From Lates calcarifer (Eukaryota > Chordata > Actinopteri > Centropomidae), in contig NC_066852.1 in assembly GCF_001640805.2 (NCBI RefSeq), forward strand, positions 12,488,194 through 12,552,193: DNA of 64,000 bases, in the 5' to 3' direction. The notes beneath the pieces are model-generated. The model was not told the origin of the DNA and made no database searches. It saw only the letters and a program-made list of their open reading frames with translations. Numbering within the stretch: the stretch's first letter is position 1; the number at the start of each line of letters is the position of its first letter. Positions 23,469 to 35,235 of the stretch are shown piece after piece. The position numbers and the translations under genes are program-made.

Positions 23469-24959
23469 ATGCCTTCCTCAAAGAGCTCCAACCACTGGAC
23501 TCTATCAGAGTTACTTGGGCAGCGGAAGCTGCTGGGGCTCGGAGCTCTGCTGGCATGGCTCGTCCTCTTCCATCTCCTTGTGAACGTTTGGCTCCTCTGC
23601 ATCTTCACCAGTCTCCTGGTGGTCCTCGGGGGTTGGCTGGGGTCCCGTGCTGTACTGGATGCAAACAGCCTTCTCCACTTAGAGCATTTTTTGCCTCTAG
23701 GTACAATTACTCCTCCGCTGTACTCACCTGAACATGAGTGGAGGTTGAACCATGAGATCGACTGTGCCGTCCACAAAGCAGTGCGTGACTTTGTGTCTTC
23801 GTGGTATCGTACTCTGCTGCCAGAGGTGGAGGGGGAGTTTGAACGTGCGGTGCGTAATTCGATGCTGGAGTCAGTGATGGAGCTGAAGGAGCGTGCACGG
23901 TGTGTGGACAGAAAGGCGTTGGTTCAGCGGCTGCTAGAGCTGTACGGCTGTCACCTGCAGAGCTACATGACGGTGAGACAGATACAGTCAACACAGAGGG
24001 AGGGCGTTAGCCTCTGGCAGCTCTACAGTAAAGTGGATGCCCCTCACCCAGCTGTGAGCAGTGCAGCCACTGAGCTCAGCTACTCAAGAGCTCTAGTTAA
24101 CCTCGTCCTACATGTGCTTGTTCCATACCCTCAGATGGAAACCAGGACTGGAGGTTACATGGTTACAGAGCTTATCACCTGCAACGTTATGCTGCCGCTT
24201 ATCAACAGGCTGTCTGATCCTGACTGGTTGAACCAGACCATTGTAGACATATTCGCCAGGTCCAGAGAGCCTCAGGAAATCAATGTGGATGAGCTGCCAG
24301 CAGCTGCTCTATACAGATGTCAAGTCCAGCAGGAGTCCTGGACCACCTGTAGGTCACTGTCCTCTTCTGAACAAGCAGGCCTCTCCAGCAAAAGCACCTC
24401 TGACCTCGACGATCCACAGAGCCACAGTATGATCTGCGACAGGGACTTCTCTCAGAGCAGCATGGTTAGCATGGCGTCTCTGGAGAAATTAGAAAGCTGC
24501 CACCCAGGTTTGCTCACACCATGCAAAGTGAACTGCTGTTCACTCACATCTGGCCAATACGCCGAGTCATCAGAGTCCAAAAAGATTTCACTGGACTCCC
24601 TAATTCAGTCAGACTCAGAAGATGACCTAACGGGAAGGTTTTGTGACTGTGGTCCTCCAAAAAACTTCTGCAACATTAGCACTTTAAAGGACGAGGAGAC
24701 CATCGGCTGCTTCGGCCCTCTGAAAAATCTCGGGCCGAAGGTGATTGTGCCTGAGGACTCCCAGTGGCCGGCAGGTATAGCCCAAGAGAAATCCCCATCT
24801 TGTCCTCCGAGAAGACTTTGTCTAAACTCCTACAACTTTGATACTCCCAGTAACCAAGCTGCACCTGTGCATATCCAGAACATACACATTTCTGGTACTG
24901 TCACTGCGAAGGAGCAGCGTGGCACCAGCACACATCCCTATACTCTCTACACTATAAAG
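23469..24959 (+). CDS. snx19: snx19 first coding exon: membrane anchor, PXA domain and linker
   Basis: One 1,491-nt exon encodes 497 residues. Two closely spaced hydrophobic stretches (LLGLGALLAWLVLFHLLVNV, then WLLCIFTSLLVVLGGW) form the ER hairpin. The PXA domain follows, ending near LITCNVMLPLINRLSDPDW. The rest is a weakly ordered Ser/Thr-rich linker with an acidic SDSEDDLTG stretch. The last residues (HPYTLYTIK) already belong to the PX domain, which is split by the next intron. Confidence 0.9.
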
Positions 24960-27900
24960 GTAACACCACCTCTTGCAGCCTTTAATGTTTGACTGATATT
25001 TGAATATGTTTCACATGTTGCCCTGCACTTACTGTTTTACAGTTTGAGACAGTGACTGAGGCAGAAAACGATGCCACTGTACAATCAATGTCCTGTCACA
25101 CTGTCAACCGGAGATACAGCGAGTTCCTCAACTTGCAGACGCGTTTAGAAGAGAAGCCTGAATTAAAGAAATTAATCAAGAGTAAGAAGTTATCCTCTGC
25201 TTTATTTGACATTGACCTTTACTGAATAAAGATAGATACATGATTGTAAGTGAATGTTATGCATTTCAGATGTCAAAGGCCCCAAGAAAATGTTCCCTGA
25301 CCTTCTATTTGGCAATGCAGACAGTGAGAGGGTCGAAGCCCGCAAAAGCCAATTGGATGCATTCCTTAAAGTAGGTATTGGGATCATATCTTCTCTGCAT
25401 GATGGATAATGATTCGCATGGTCCTGTAATTTGAATGATCTTTGCAGCAATTAAGCAGCATTCCTGAGACAGCCAACAGCGAGGACATGCAGGAGTTCCT
25501 GGCTCTCAACACAGATGTTTGCACATATTTTGGAAGAAAACCTTTTGTCAAGTCAAGAATTGATAAGGTGAGAAACATAATGTAGCTCTTACAAAGACCA
25601 TGCAGTGCAATTGTAAGGAAGTTAAGATGTGATTTTTACGCATTTCTTCAATAAAATGAAAGAAAATTTGCACAATCAAGATAAAAGTTTGCAAATCTTA
25701 AAGGAACAGTTCCATATTTTTGGAAATACATTTACTTGCTTTGTTGCTGAGATTTGGATTAGAGAAAATTGATGCCACTCACCTTTCTGTACGGTAAACA
25801 TGTAGCTGAGGCAGCCAGGTAGCTCAGCTCAGCATAAAGACTGAAAGCAAGGGGAACAGTTAGCGTGTCTGTGCAAAGGTGACAAAATCTGCCTGCCAGC
25901 ATCTTTAAAGGTCACTTATTTACACTATGGAAAGTATGATCTGACTGCATATTTTCTTTGGTATTTTTTCTGTATTTAATTATGTCATCTCTTCTCCAAC
26001 TTGATTTCCATTACAGATGATGGAAAATGCTTTAGACACACTGAAGACTGCCTTCCCTTATCCTGAGCCCCTCAGTCCAACAGAGGAGCTTGAAGGAGAC
26101 GTTGATGGAAGAACGATGGACTACAGAAAGTACAGGTGAGGGCTGTGTATCAGCCCAATGCAGAGGTGACCCTGTTACCTTTTAATAACAAAGCAGTGCC
26201 CATGTGTGACCCCTTCATCACATTTTGCATTTACCAGTGATTAAATCAAAAAAAGTTTTTTCCTGGTTTTCTGTGTTTTTTTGACTGTAATGGGGGACTT
26301 CTGTTTTTGTGGTTCATTCATCAGGAGGCTTATGTTCCCAAGCAAAATTTCCCCATCTCTCAATATACCTGACCTACATCCTAAAGTGACATACTGCTTT
26401 AGTGAGGGCAGTGCTGTAAGTTACCATCTCATGATTAATAAATGTGGTGTTTGAAATGGACACAGCTGACCTTTTTTGCTTTGGTCATTGTGACTCGTCA
26501 GGTCCTCAACGGCATGTCGCTGTCTGGCCTGGAGAGCTTCGTCAAAGAGCAGGAAACACTTTTGTGTGAGCAGAATGGGAAAGAGAGAGCCAAGCAGAGC
26601 TGTGAGCGGCCTGGCAAAGACAAGAGGACTTCAGGAAAACCTCATGGGACAGGTTGGGATTTGCACAACAGTCACGTCTTTGTCAGCTTTATCCTACGCA
26701 GCATTCCTTGCAGACCTAGAGAAGCAACGTGCAGTAATATAGCATCACCACTTGGGTGCAGCAAAAGTCCACTGAGGAGGAGTCCAAGCACTCACTTCCC
26801 ACCATCAATGTGCTCTGCTTGCATCAATGTGTTTTGAGTTTTTTAAGGTATCCCCCTGTTCCCATTATTGTGTTATACATTTATTCTTGATGTTTTTAAT
26901 GTGTACTACAGACACAGCTGTGGCAGATGTTGCTCTGAACATCTTGTGTCTGCTGATGAAGGACCAGTGGAGTTGGCTGTGCACTGAGAATATACAGAAG
27001 ACCATCAGACTGCTCTTTGGCACCTTCATTGAGAGGTAGCTGTTTTTTTTAGCTTCTGCGTAGCATTCATCAGTACTTTCCTACTGTACAGCCAGCTGCA
27101 ACATATAAATAGCTCAGGTCCCAGCACTGTGAAGAAGGAAGGTATGTTGATAAGAGTTAGTACATGAGGTACAGGCTAAGACATTTTTATAATGCTTTGT
27201 CTTATAATAAAGACACAGCAGTGACATAGCGGTAACAGAATTGCTGCAACTGATGCTACTCACACATGAAAATATTATAAAAATATATTCTTCCTTCATA
27301 CAGCTGAACATCCAGACAGTGGGGCCTTTTGTAGTATACGGGACAGCTTCATGAGGTACAAAGTGGTTTGTGGCACATGAATGCTGCATTGGGTTTGCCT
27401 TTCAAAATATTATTTTTTCCTCCAGTGAAATGTTTATGCTTTAGTGGGTACATAGCTTTAAACAAAGACTCTAGAATTACCACTGGGTTTGCTTTGCTGT
27501 GGGAACTGGGCTTGTCTAATCTCTAGTGCTCTGCTGTCATTAATTGATTATTCTGGCCTCCATTTTTGGACATGAGATGTCTGTGGGAGTTGTGGGGTTC
27601 ACTTAGCATGTCGGTAAATAATGTTCATGCCCCTGCAATGTAAAATAGAGATTCAGGAATGCTTGGTTGTGTTGCTTTCCCTTATGTGCTTGTCTTTCAC
27701 TCTGTCCTAATCAATTAAAGCATGTTGCATTTATTTTCAGTTGTTTGTTGTATACAGTGGGAGATATGTAGAATATAAGCAGACACAGTGGCACTAAACT
27801 ACTTTTTTTTGTCTCAGATGGTTGGATGTAGGAGTTGCCCACCTTACCAGTGCCCCCTGCTGGGTGATTTACCTACAAGTGCTGCAGGAAGCTGTGTGGC

Positions 27901-28602
27901 CAGGAGGCACGTTACCCGCTCAACCACGACCAGAGCGTAGCGCTGCAGAGAGAGAAGAAACTAAGGAGCAGTGCCTGGACTGTCTAATGCAGCTTCTCCC
28001 AGGTACTCAGCAGCTGTTAGATTCAGACTTTAGCATTTTGATTTGCAAGGCTCTTGAAACTATCTTGTCCTTTTTTGATTTGTTCATTATTTGTACTTTA
28101 ACAGAGCTCATAACTGACATGCTGGGCAGTGAGAAATACAGAGTCAGCTTGGAGACCATGCTGGCATCTCTACAGGACCATCAGATAAACAAGTGAGTCA
28201 ACGACCACACTGTTGAGTAAATATGCGTCTGATTCTGCTGATTTAAGATGGCCACACTCAGGAGCAAACAATTAAACCAAGAGCTGAGACCACTTGATCA
28301 CTGCTGACCACAGTTACCATACCTATGATATTATACATTACAGAATAAATGTTCAAGATAGAAATGAATGTTCTGTATTTATTTTTAGAATCCATACTAT
28401 CCATGTAAGCATTTGTTTCTGTGTCAGTCGGTGTCAGTCTGTCATTAACCCTGTTTGTGTGATTATCTGCAGGCATCTGATCTACTGCATCTGTGACCTG
28501 CTGCTGGAGTTTCTGATCCCTGAGTCGTGTGACGAGGCCTTCCAGAGGTCTCTGCTGCAGAGCCTAGCTAAAGACTCAGAGAGGGACAGTCCTCACACAT
28601 GA
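23469..28602 (+). CDS. snx19: sorting nexin 19 (SNX19), complete coding region, 11 coding exons
   Basis: Coding exons: 23469-24959, 25043-25181, 25270-25370, 25448-25567, 26017-26135, 26325-26415, 26502-26652, 26912-27035, 27818-28002, 28105-28192, 28473-28602. All introns are GT-AG and all phases agree, giving 2,739 nt and 912 aa (human SNX19 is somewhat longer). Order along the protein: N-terminal hydrophobic hairpin (about 20-57), PXA domain (about 95-265), a serine-rich linker, PX domain (about 475-610, with NRRYSEFLNLQTRLEEKP and KGPKKMFPD), and the nexin C-terminal domain (about 738-900, with QWSWLCTENIQK, VWPGGTLP and HLIYCICDLLLEF). Family role: an ER-anchored PX protein that binds phosphoinositide and positions endolysosomes; it is also implicated in dense-core vesicles. 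The exon starts at 23,445 after TTTTTTTGAACAG. An upstream in-frame ATG (23,421) lies inside the polypyrimidine tract, so the ATG at 23,469 is the start. The 5' leader exon was not found. Fish carry snx19a and snx19b; I cannot say which this is. Confidence 0.95.
25043..25567 (+). CDS. snx19: snx19 PX-domain exons
   Basis: Three exons (25043-25181, 25270-25370, 25448-25567) carry most of the PX domain. NRRYSEF holds the basic residue that contacts the 3-phosphate in PX domains (about R520/R521). KGPKKMFPD is the proline-containing membrane-insertion loop. ARKSQLDAFLKQL and EFLALNTD form the closing helices. Introns here are very short (77-88 bp), typical of compact fish genes. Confidence 0.9.
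25699..25922 (+). repeat. fish interspersed repeat of the AAAGGAACAGTTC type, in snx19 intron
   Basis: It begins AAAGGAACAGTTCCATATTT, continues through AGCTCAGCATAAAGACTG, and ends near AAAGGTCACTTATTT. I recognise this as a widespread percomorph repeat. Related pieces occur at 46,540-46,645 and, inverted, at 58,093-58,203. It sits between the snx19 exons ending 25,567 and starting 26,017 and leaves both splice sites intact. Confidence 0.6.
26912..28602 (+). CDS. snx19: snx19 nexin C-terminal domain exons and stop
   Basis: Four exons (26912-27035, 27818-28002, 28105-28192, 28473-28602) encode the nexin C domain, which in this family mediates lipid or partner contacts. TGA is at 28,600-28,602. 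The tail after EFLIPES is shorter and more diverged than in mammals. The 782-bp intron between the first two of these exons is the longest within the snx19 coding region. Confidence 0.9.
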
Positions 28603-28782
28603 TCAGCGCGTGATAATGCTAATAGTTGGAGGCAACTGATGGATGATGTGAAGTACACAGGGGTGAGGGTAGTAATGAATTCATAATGGCCTGTAGTAAC
28701 TTGGTTCTGTGGGGCACTGGCACAGAATAGCAGCAGTCATTATGTCTCAGTCATGTGGGTCCACCCGCCTTGAGGGATTCAT

Positions 28783-28820
28783 AATAAACATCCCTGCCTT
28801 GTGATTTACAGTAAAATAAA
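28783..28820 (+). terminator. snx19 poly(A) signals (two AATAAA)
   Basis: AATAAA occurs at 28,783-28,788 and 28,815-28,820, about 180 and 215 bp after the snx19 stop codon. Both are well placed to end a short 3'UTR. The spacing suggests one or two nearby cleavage sites. Confidence 0.6.
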
Positions 28821-30941
28821 GGTGATACAGGCGACATGAGTGTCTGTTTCTGAAAACATCCAGAGGGGACGCATCAGGAGGAAAATGAGAGTGGACTCTT
28901 AGTTATGATGCAAATAGCCAGTCACATAATCAAATATCAACTATTGTTCTATCCCAAACCATGTCAAATTTTGTTTTATAAGCAGGACACCAATACCTAC
29001 AGGCAACACTGGCCTATGCTCTGTAAGTATTTCTTTTTATTTTTTTATTGATCCATTTATTAATTCATTGATTCAGATCTTTTTTTCAAGACCCTATTGG
29101 AAATTTATGTAAAATCAGCTTATTTGTTTGTGAATTTCATCTTCATCACTTTGCTACTCTGGTAGTGTATTTTATTTTGATAGTACTTTTTCATCTGTTT
29201 CTCCTGTGGGCTGAGGTGTCTATACAAGACCATATTTAGTTTTAACACATATATTTTATTGTTTTTACAATAAAATTGTGTGTAGTGTAGCCTTAAGCTA
29301 AAAGAGTTTATACTGGCATTGGCAGTGATGTTTCCAATACCTAACCACCATGACAACATGACTGTAAAATCTGGACTTGCTTTTACCTGATGGTCTGTGG
29401 GAACCATTTTTGAATTAATAAATTCATCAGAACATAATAGTAAAAGCACTATTCCATGTGCAAAAAGAGCTTTTGATTTGACACATGTACTTTCAATAAT
29501 TCACCCAAGATCCCAGACTGATATTTCATTGATAAAAGTAATTTAAAAAGAGTTAGTGCAGGCAGTGTTATAGTCTTCCCATGATCTTTTGATCCTGACC
29601 AGCCTTTGAAAAATACTCACTGCTTCACAGACGATTTCTTTGATGAGGCTGTAATAGCGAGAAAGATTAACACCTTACTGCATGACTTATGAAACCACTG
29701 TGAAAAATATCCCTTTTATATTTGACGTAAGTGGTAAATTAAGAAAGACGAGGAACAAACTCGCCAACGTCTATAAAGTGTTTCCATATGGCAGTGTAAC
29801 CCAGTTTAACATGAAAAACATTTTTGCCTACAAAACTGCACCAAATGTTTTTCTCAGATTAATTCAATTCAAATTTCAGGCCCCTTGTAACATAAGAGCA
29901 ACAGATAACTTTAAGTGGCATCAGTACAGATTATAGCTGCAAATGCTGCTGGTAGTTATCATTATAAGACACAGTCAGTTTAAAATGATGCTTGTTAAGC
30001 AGTGTACCATATGTAAAACTATGAGCGAGTATCACCATGTTAGAGACGAGTAGAGACAACACTTCAGTGTCTCACTGTGTGTCCTGTGCAGGGATGTGAT
30101 GATGTGCCAGAGATCAGCAGAGTGAAAACACTCATATTTCTAGTGTGAAAAATTGGGATTTACCAGTGCGCTAATATTCCCCCTCTGCTCTCTCCTCTCC
30201 CTGTGTGTTGGAGACAGACATTTTAGCAGTGGTCAACTCTTTGATGAAGTTATCTTGTTTGTGAGGAAAAGTGACTGCTCTCATTTCATCTTTGTGGAGC
30301 TTTAAAATGACATTGTGTCTAAAAGGTGAAGTTGTATAGGGGGACACGATAACAGGAATACCTAACAATAAAACACAATCCAAACAACATCCAACCTCAT
30401 CCTTTTCCTGAAGCTGATGATCTGATGATCAGATGTCAGTGTATAAATCTTCTGCCTTTGTTTCCACGTGTAGTTCAGGAGGACTTTATAAATTGGATCT
30501 TAGGAACACTTAGCACAGCTGGCTTCCTTTCTCATGATATCATGGGCTGATACTGGCGGGCTCCCACCTCCTGTCTCATGCTTTGGGACTTTACTGGCAA
30601 CCAGAGGAGACAAAAACACTCAAGCTGCATTGACGGTGGCCCCATATGTCTTGATGTCAAAGCAGCTGTACTTTCACCACAAATCTTTCAATGGGACAAA
30701 CATCTGTGAAATTTCACAACTAATCTCTGACTGACACATGGAATACTTCAATCTCAAGTACCTATAGAGGATTTGTTGACTCCTTTCAACTGTGTTTAGA
30801 AATGTATTATCAGTTATTTAAAAATGTCATAAGATATACTGGATTTGAATAATTTTGCTGAGCAACGAAACTTGAAATGAGTTTTCTTCCTTATAGTAGC
30901 CTACTTGAATGTGGAGAATGCCATATGCTTTGTGTATGTGA

Positions 30942-30986
<45 letters not shown>

Positions 30987-31470
30987 TGGTTGCTGTTTTT
31001 AAACAAAACCTTTACCATCCTACTAAAGTCATTTACAGTAGGCTGTGTAACTGTAATTACACAATAAAGATCTTCATAATGTTACATTACATTCATCTGG
31101 CAGTTGCTTTTCAATGCAACAATAAGGGCAAACCACATCGTGGTATAGCTGGTGGATGGATGTCTTTTAAACCCATGACTAAAAGCATGTCCAGTGCTAC
31201 AGTACAAGTGCTTAGAAAGGTTTTTTTTCTCTTATTAATTATAAACTATGTTTAGGCAGCTGGACTGAACTTTCTGTTGTGGACTCAGCACAACCCTCAG
31301 GCCTTTTCTCGTATTTATCCACAGCAGAGATGCTCTCATGGCATGTAATATAAACTTCAGACTTAAATTTGTTCAAACCTGCACAGGTTATTTCCAGTAA
31401 ACTCACAACTAAGTTAAATTACATCTCATTTAACAATTCAGGCAGTGATTAATACCATGAACTTGACATT
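28821..31470. other. intergenic DNA, no gene seen
   Basis: Downstream flank of snx19. It holds only short random ORFs, an ATT microsatellite and A/T-rich DNA. No splice-flanked coding segment or RNA gene is visible. Confidence 0.5.
30941..30987. repeat. (ATT)n microsatellite
   Basis: About 15 perfect ATT units. The poly-Tyr and poly-Ile ORFs across it are repeat artefacts. Confidence 0.95.
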
Positions 31471-31477
31471 TAGGGTT

Positions 31478-31850
31478 TTGACTGAAATTTCTCAATAACT
31501 TGGATAGATTATCCATGAAATTTGGTACATACTTTTGGCTAACTTGTGATAACTTTTCATCTACCAACATCATCTTGTCAAAATCTTAATTTGTCCGATA
31601 CTTTGGTTTATGACTAAACACCTGCAAAACTAATAATTTGTGTTTAGTACTAATAAGCAAATATTAGACTGTTAACAGGCTACATAAACTAATCAAATAT
31701 TAATAGTGAACATGATAGACATGATTATACCAGCTTAGCATCAGCATATTAGCAATTTCATTGTAGGTGTGTTAGCATACTGATGTTAGCATCAGGCCTC
31801 ACAGAGCTGCTAACATGGCTGTAAGCTCGTGTCTTAGCTTTATTTGACCT
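31478..31850 (+). repeat. dispersed fish repeat of the TTAGCATGCTAAC type, copy A
   Basis: It contains ATGAAATTTGGTACATACTT, ACTTTTCATCTACCAACATC, ACTTTGGTTTATGACTAAAC and a tail of GTTAGCAT units ending in CACAGAGCTGCTAACATGGC. The same order of blocks recurs in the same orientation at 48,375-48,910. The copy ends about 40 bp before the solo LTR at 31,893. Confidence 0.6.
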
Positions 31851-31892
31851 TTTACTGAAATTCATGCACTAAACCTAACTTATATAAGTAAG

Positions 31893-32801
31893 TGTCATGG
31901 CTCTAGCTTAAGCTTAGGACACAGTGAGGTGGACACACGGTGTGTGTGTTACATACCATCTAGCTGACAGGTGACTGGGTTGTTTGGTAATTAGTATAAA
32001 GTAGGTGTTGCATTATGTAGATGTTCATTGATGCCAGAGTCACACAGACACAAAAGAACTTGAAGAAAGCCTGATAGAATACTGGGTGTCTTTATTTGAT
32101 TGTTTTTTTGTTCCTCACCTCTCCTCTACACTGCACTTGATTATCCTCTGGTTGGGATCCAGGAAGTGCCAAACCAGTCCCTCTCAATGTGAAATCCTTT
32201 TATGGTCAAAGCCCCTGGGAATGTGCCAATTGTGGTATAGATGAGGGGGAGGGTTGGGAGAGATTAAGAGAATATATTGACTTCAGGCTGTCTGAGATCT
32301 TGTTTACTCTTTTAACAAGTTTGGTAATGTTTTTCACTGTTAACTTATAAGAGTTATCTATTGGGTAATGGATAAAATCACTGCTATAAGTTAATTAATT
32401 GCTTAATTATTATTTCCTGGAGTAGGCGGAGCTATGGACTATATAAACAGGAGTTGGCGTGTCTCTGGGGAGTTTTTCAGTCAGTCACAGTGTGAGCAGG
32501 TCACAGTGGCAGTCTACTGGTATGGGCCCCAAACTAAACTGGGACATAACCTAGTGCTGAGTTTCTTTTAATTATTTTTCCTGTTGTTAATAGGGAAGTT
32601 CCAGTTATCTTCTTTCCCTTTTTTTCCATTTTTATTTAATATAGTTTTTTCCTCAGCTGACCAAGCTGATCTACACTGTAAATAAGCTGCACAAAGCCAC
32701 TGCTGACTGCTGTACAAAAAAGGGGGAAAATAAAGAACTTGGGCTGTTGAACAAAATTAAAGGCCCCTTCCTTTTGCCTTCATCACTCAACCAACCTTAC
32801 A
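31893..32801 (+). mobile_element. solo LTR of an LTR retroelement, 909 bp
   Basis: The element starts TGTCATGG and ends CCTTACA, so it has the TG...CA ends of LTRs. It is flanked by a perfect 5-bp target duplication, GTAAG (31,888-31,892 and 32,802-32,806). A TATA box (TATATAAA, 32,440-32,447) and a poly(A) signal (AATAAA, 32,729-32,734) are about 290 bp apart in the expected order, giving U3 of about 575 bp, R of about 280 bp and a short U5. No internal coding region or second LTR is present, so recombination between two LTRs probably removed the rest. Whether it is Gypsy-like or of endogenous retroviral origin cannot be told from the LTR alone. Confidence 0.8.
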
Positions 32802-35144
32802 GTAAGTGTCAAAGTTTGTCACAAATTGTTAACTGATACAACAGGCTCAGTATATTCCATTGCTTTCACTGTACTCAGGGATGTGGATTCCTCATTCTGC
32901 TGTTCACTGTTTTTCAACACTGTGCAGAAATACCAATGAAAGTAGTGTAATGACTGCAACCACTGCCATGTAGCTGTTTTTTGTTTCACATAATGCAAAT
33001 TTGACATTGTTTTACAGATGTTGGTCATTAATGAGTCACTGGTCTAAAGTGTCACTGGTTGTGTACTCCACCCCTGATCCAGGCTGTTGCATATTCAATC
33101 ACAGTATTTTTTTTTGTGTGTGTGCCTGAATTCAGGGCACTGGGGATATTGTGAAGATATTGTTTCTTGCTACCGTTTTAAGATATTTGATAGACTAATT
33201 AGCAAAAACTTTTGAAGCAAATGTCCTCCTTGTTTGGGAAACATCTGTATTTTGGATGGAGCTCACACTGTCCCTGGAGCACTGGAGTGGAGAAATGAGA
33301 TAAGGTGATGCCCAGAAACATGTACCAATAATGTGATGATGTTGAGGAATTATACCCCTGATGACTTCTTGCGGTGCCAAACAACATATTTGCGTAATAT
33401 TTGGGGTGCTAGCCATAGCTGACACTTTGCTCACTGACCGCAGCAAGTCCCACCTTTGAACCACAGCGCTGACAGCCCAAGTAAAGCAAACCAACAGCTG
33501 CAGTACCATGAAAATAGGTTTTATGGGGGAATTCCATCTTTAAAAGATGAATGTACATTCTCGTGCACATTTGTGTGCACACTCCCAGATGTAGCGATTA
33601 CTCAGAGCAGAGGAGTATCACCAGCTGAGGATAACAAGTGTGTCTGTGCTACATCTGAATTTTGAGTTAAACCTCTAATTTTTTTCCATCTTGCAATTAT
33701 TACCATAGAGCTTAATTAAAAACAGGATTATGCTTGAATCTTTGCAGAGCACACGTGTTGTCATTTGCAATAACATCCAGCAACAATGTTGGAAAATGAC
33801 AAAGAATATGACACAGAAATGTACCAACATCTCCTGGTGTAAGCGTGCCTAAATGCTGATTCTAGCATCTGACCTTTAGATGAAGTGAATCTGGTTCCTC
33901 TTAGCGGTGTGTCCTCCACTGCACGGTGCAGATGTGCAGTGAGGCCTTTAAGGAACTCTGACACCCCGCCTTAGTGCCCTACTTCCATCTACTTAAACTG
34001 GAAAAAACTCAGATGACCAAGTTTTCTGGAAAACAACAACATATTTCAATCGCAATATGACTTTATCCAATCGCAATCCTCCCCTCCTCTACTCCACCCC
34101 TGTCCTATTTTATTTGACTGTTTGGCCAGTAGTTAAGTTCAAAGAGGAGAGGTCGTGCGAGAACAGACCGAGAGGTAGGTAACTGTGTCATGAGCGGACT
34201 CGTGTGGAATTAAATTTTTAAAATTTACTTGTGATAAGCAGAGGGAGGAGCATGATTCCTCTGAGCTGGAGAGCGTGAAAAGGGTGATGCTGACCACCTC
34301 GTGACCCCACCTTGGGACAACTGTCTGAGTCAAACCATCAGTCACTCTTAGTTCTGGGAACTGTCTACCTCTAATGACTCATGACCTCTTGGCAAGTTCC
34401 CTGAAGGTTCATCAGGAGCCTCTGTTAGGTCAACACAATGTTTTAAAGCCTAGATTAACCCAACGCCCCAATACAGTAACTTTATCTAAATTACAGGGCA
34501 CTAAAAGGTGAAACTGAAGTTTTTGAACCACAGAAAACATAAATAAGTTGTAGTCAAGTTTTTGTCAGTTGTTAGTCTTTATTTTATTGAAAAACAGCAG
34601 GTTTCAATCCTTTGTTTTAAGTGCTGGTGGGACAACCCTTTTATTTACATTTTGAGCACAGATTGTGCCTCCTCTAACCCTGACCCTACACCAGCCACAT
34701 CAGTGTTGCTGCTCATTAAAATTTTCTTGTACACACAAAGCAAATGTGTGAGCACTGCTGATAATAATTTGTGAAAAGAGACCTACTTTACTGTGAGTAC
34801 TTTAACTGTATTAGTCTGCTTGCTATAATATTTGAAACAGTTGCTGCTGTTTGGTCTGACATAATTGTGCCTCTTTGGAGTCATGCTGCTGTGAAAACTT
34901 GCATATCAAAATGCTAACGTGCTTTTAGTTGTCATGACTAGATATGACTTGCCTTTACAACTGTTTATGTAATTTTTATGTAGTTTAAGTACGTATGATG
35001 TTTCCATTATTTTGTCCAACTCTATACCATAAAACCTGTGAGGTGAAGACTGACCAGAGAATGTCCAAAAACCAAGTGTTTCTGTTTTTATTTTGAAGGA
35101 AGATTTATCTTCTCTCTGCAAAAACTCAGGTCTGCAAGTGCATA

Positions 35145-35235
35145 GTTGCCCTGAAGCTGCTGAGGAGTCAGCATGTTGCCCAAAGACACTTCAGCAGGGT
35201 GAATGTTTGCTGCCACAGGCTCCTCCTCAGCTGAG
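35145..35235. repeat. fragment of a fish repeat (GTTGCCCAAAGACACTTCAG type)
   Basis: GTTGCCCAAAGACACTTCAG followed by CAGGGTGAATGTTTGCTGCC is a phrase I know from common fish short interspersed repeats. Only this part is recognisable, so the boundaries are approximate. Confidence 0.35.

Noticed and set aside
23453..23994. Minus-strand ORFs opposite the first snx19 exon
   Set aside because: Antisense shadows of a strongly conserved coding exon.
26442..26837. 131-codon plus-strand ORF read as its own gene
   Set aside because: It contains the snx19 exon 26,502-26,652. The rest is intron read-through on both sides.
30827..31255. ORFs with poly-Tyr or poly-Ile
   Set aside because: Translation of the (ATT)n microsatellite on both strands.
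33195..33509. 104-codon minus-strand ORF
   Set aside because: No splice or codon support. The segment reads like non-coding repeat-type DNA and I recognise no domain.
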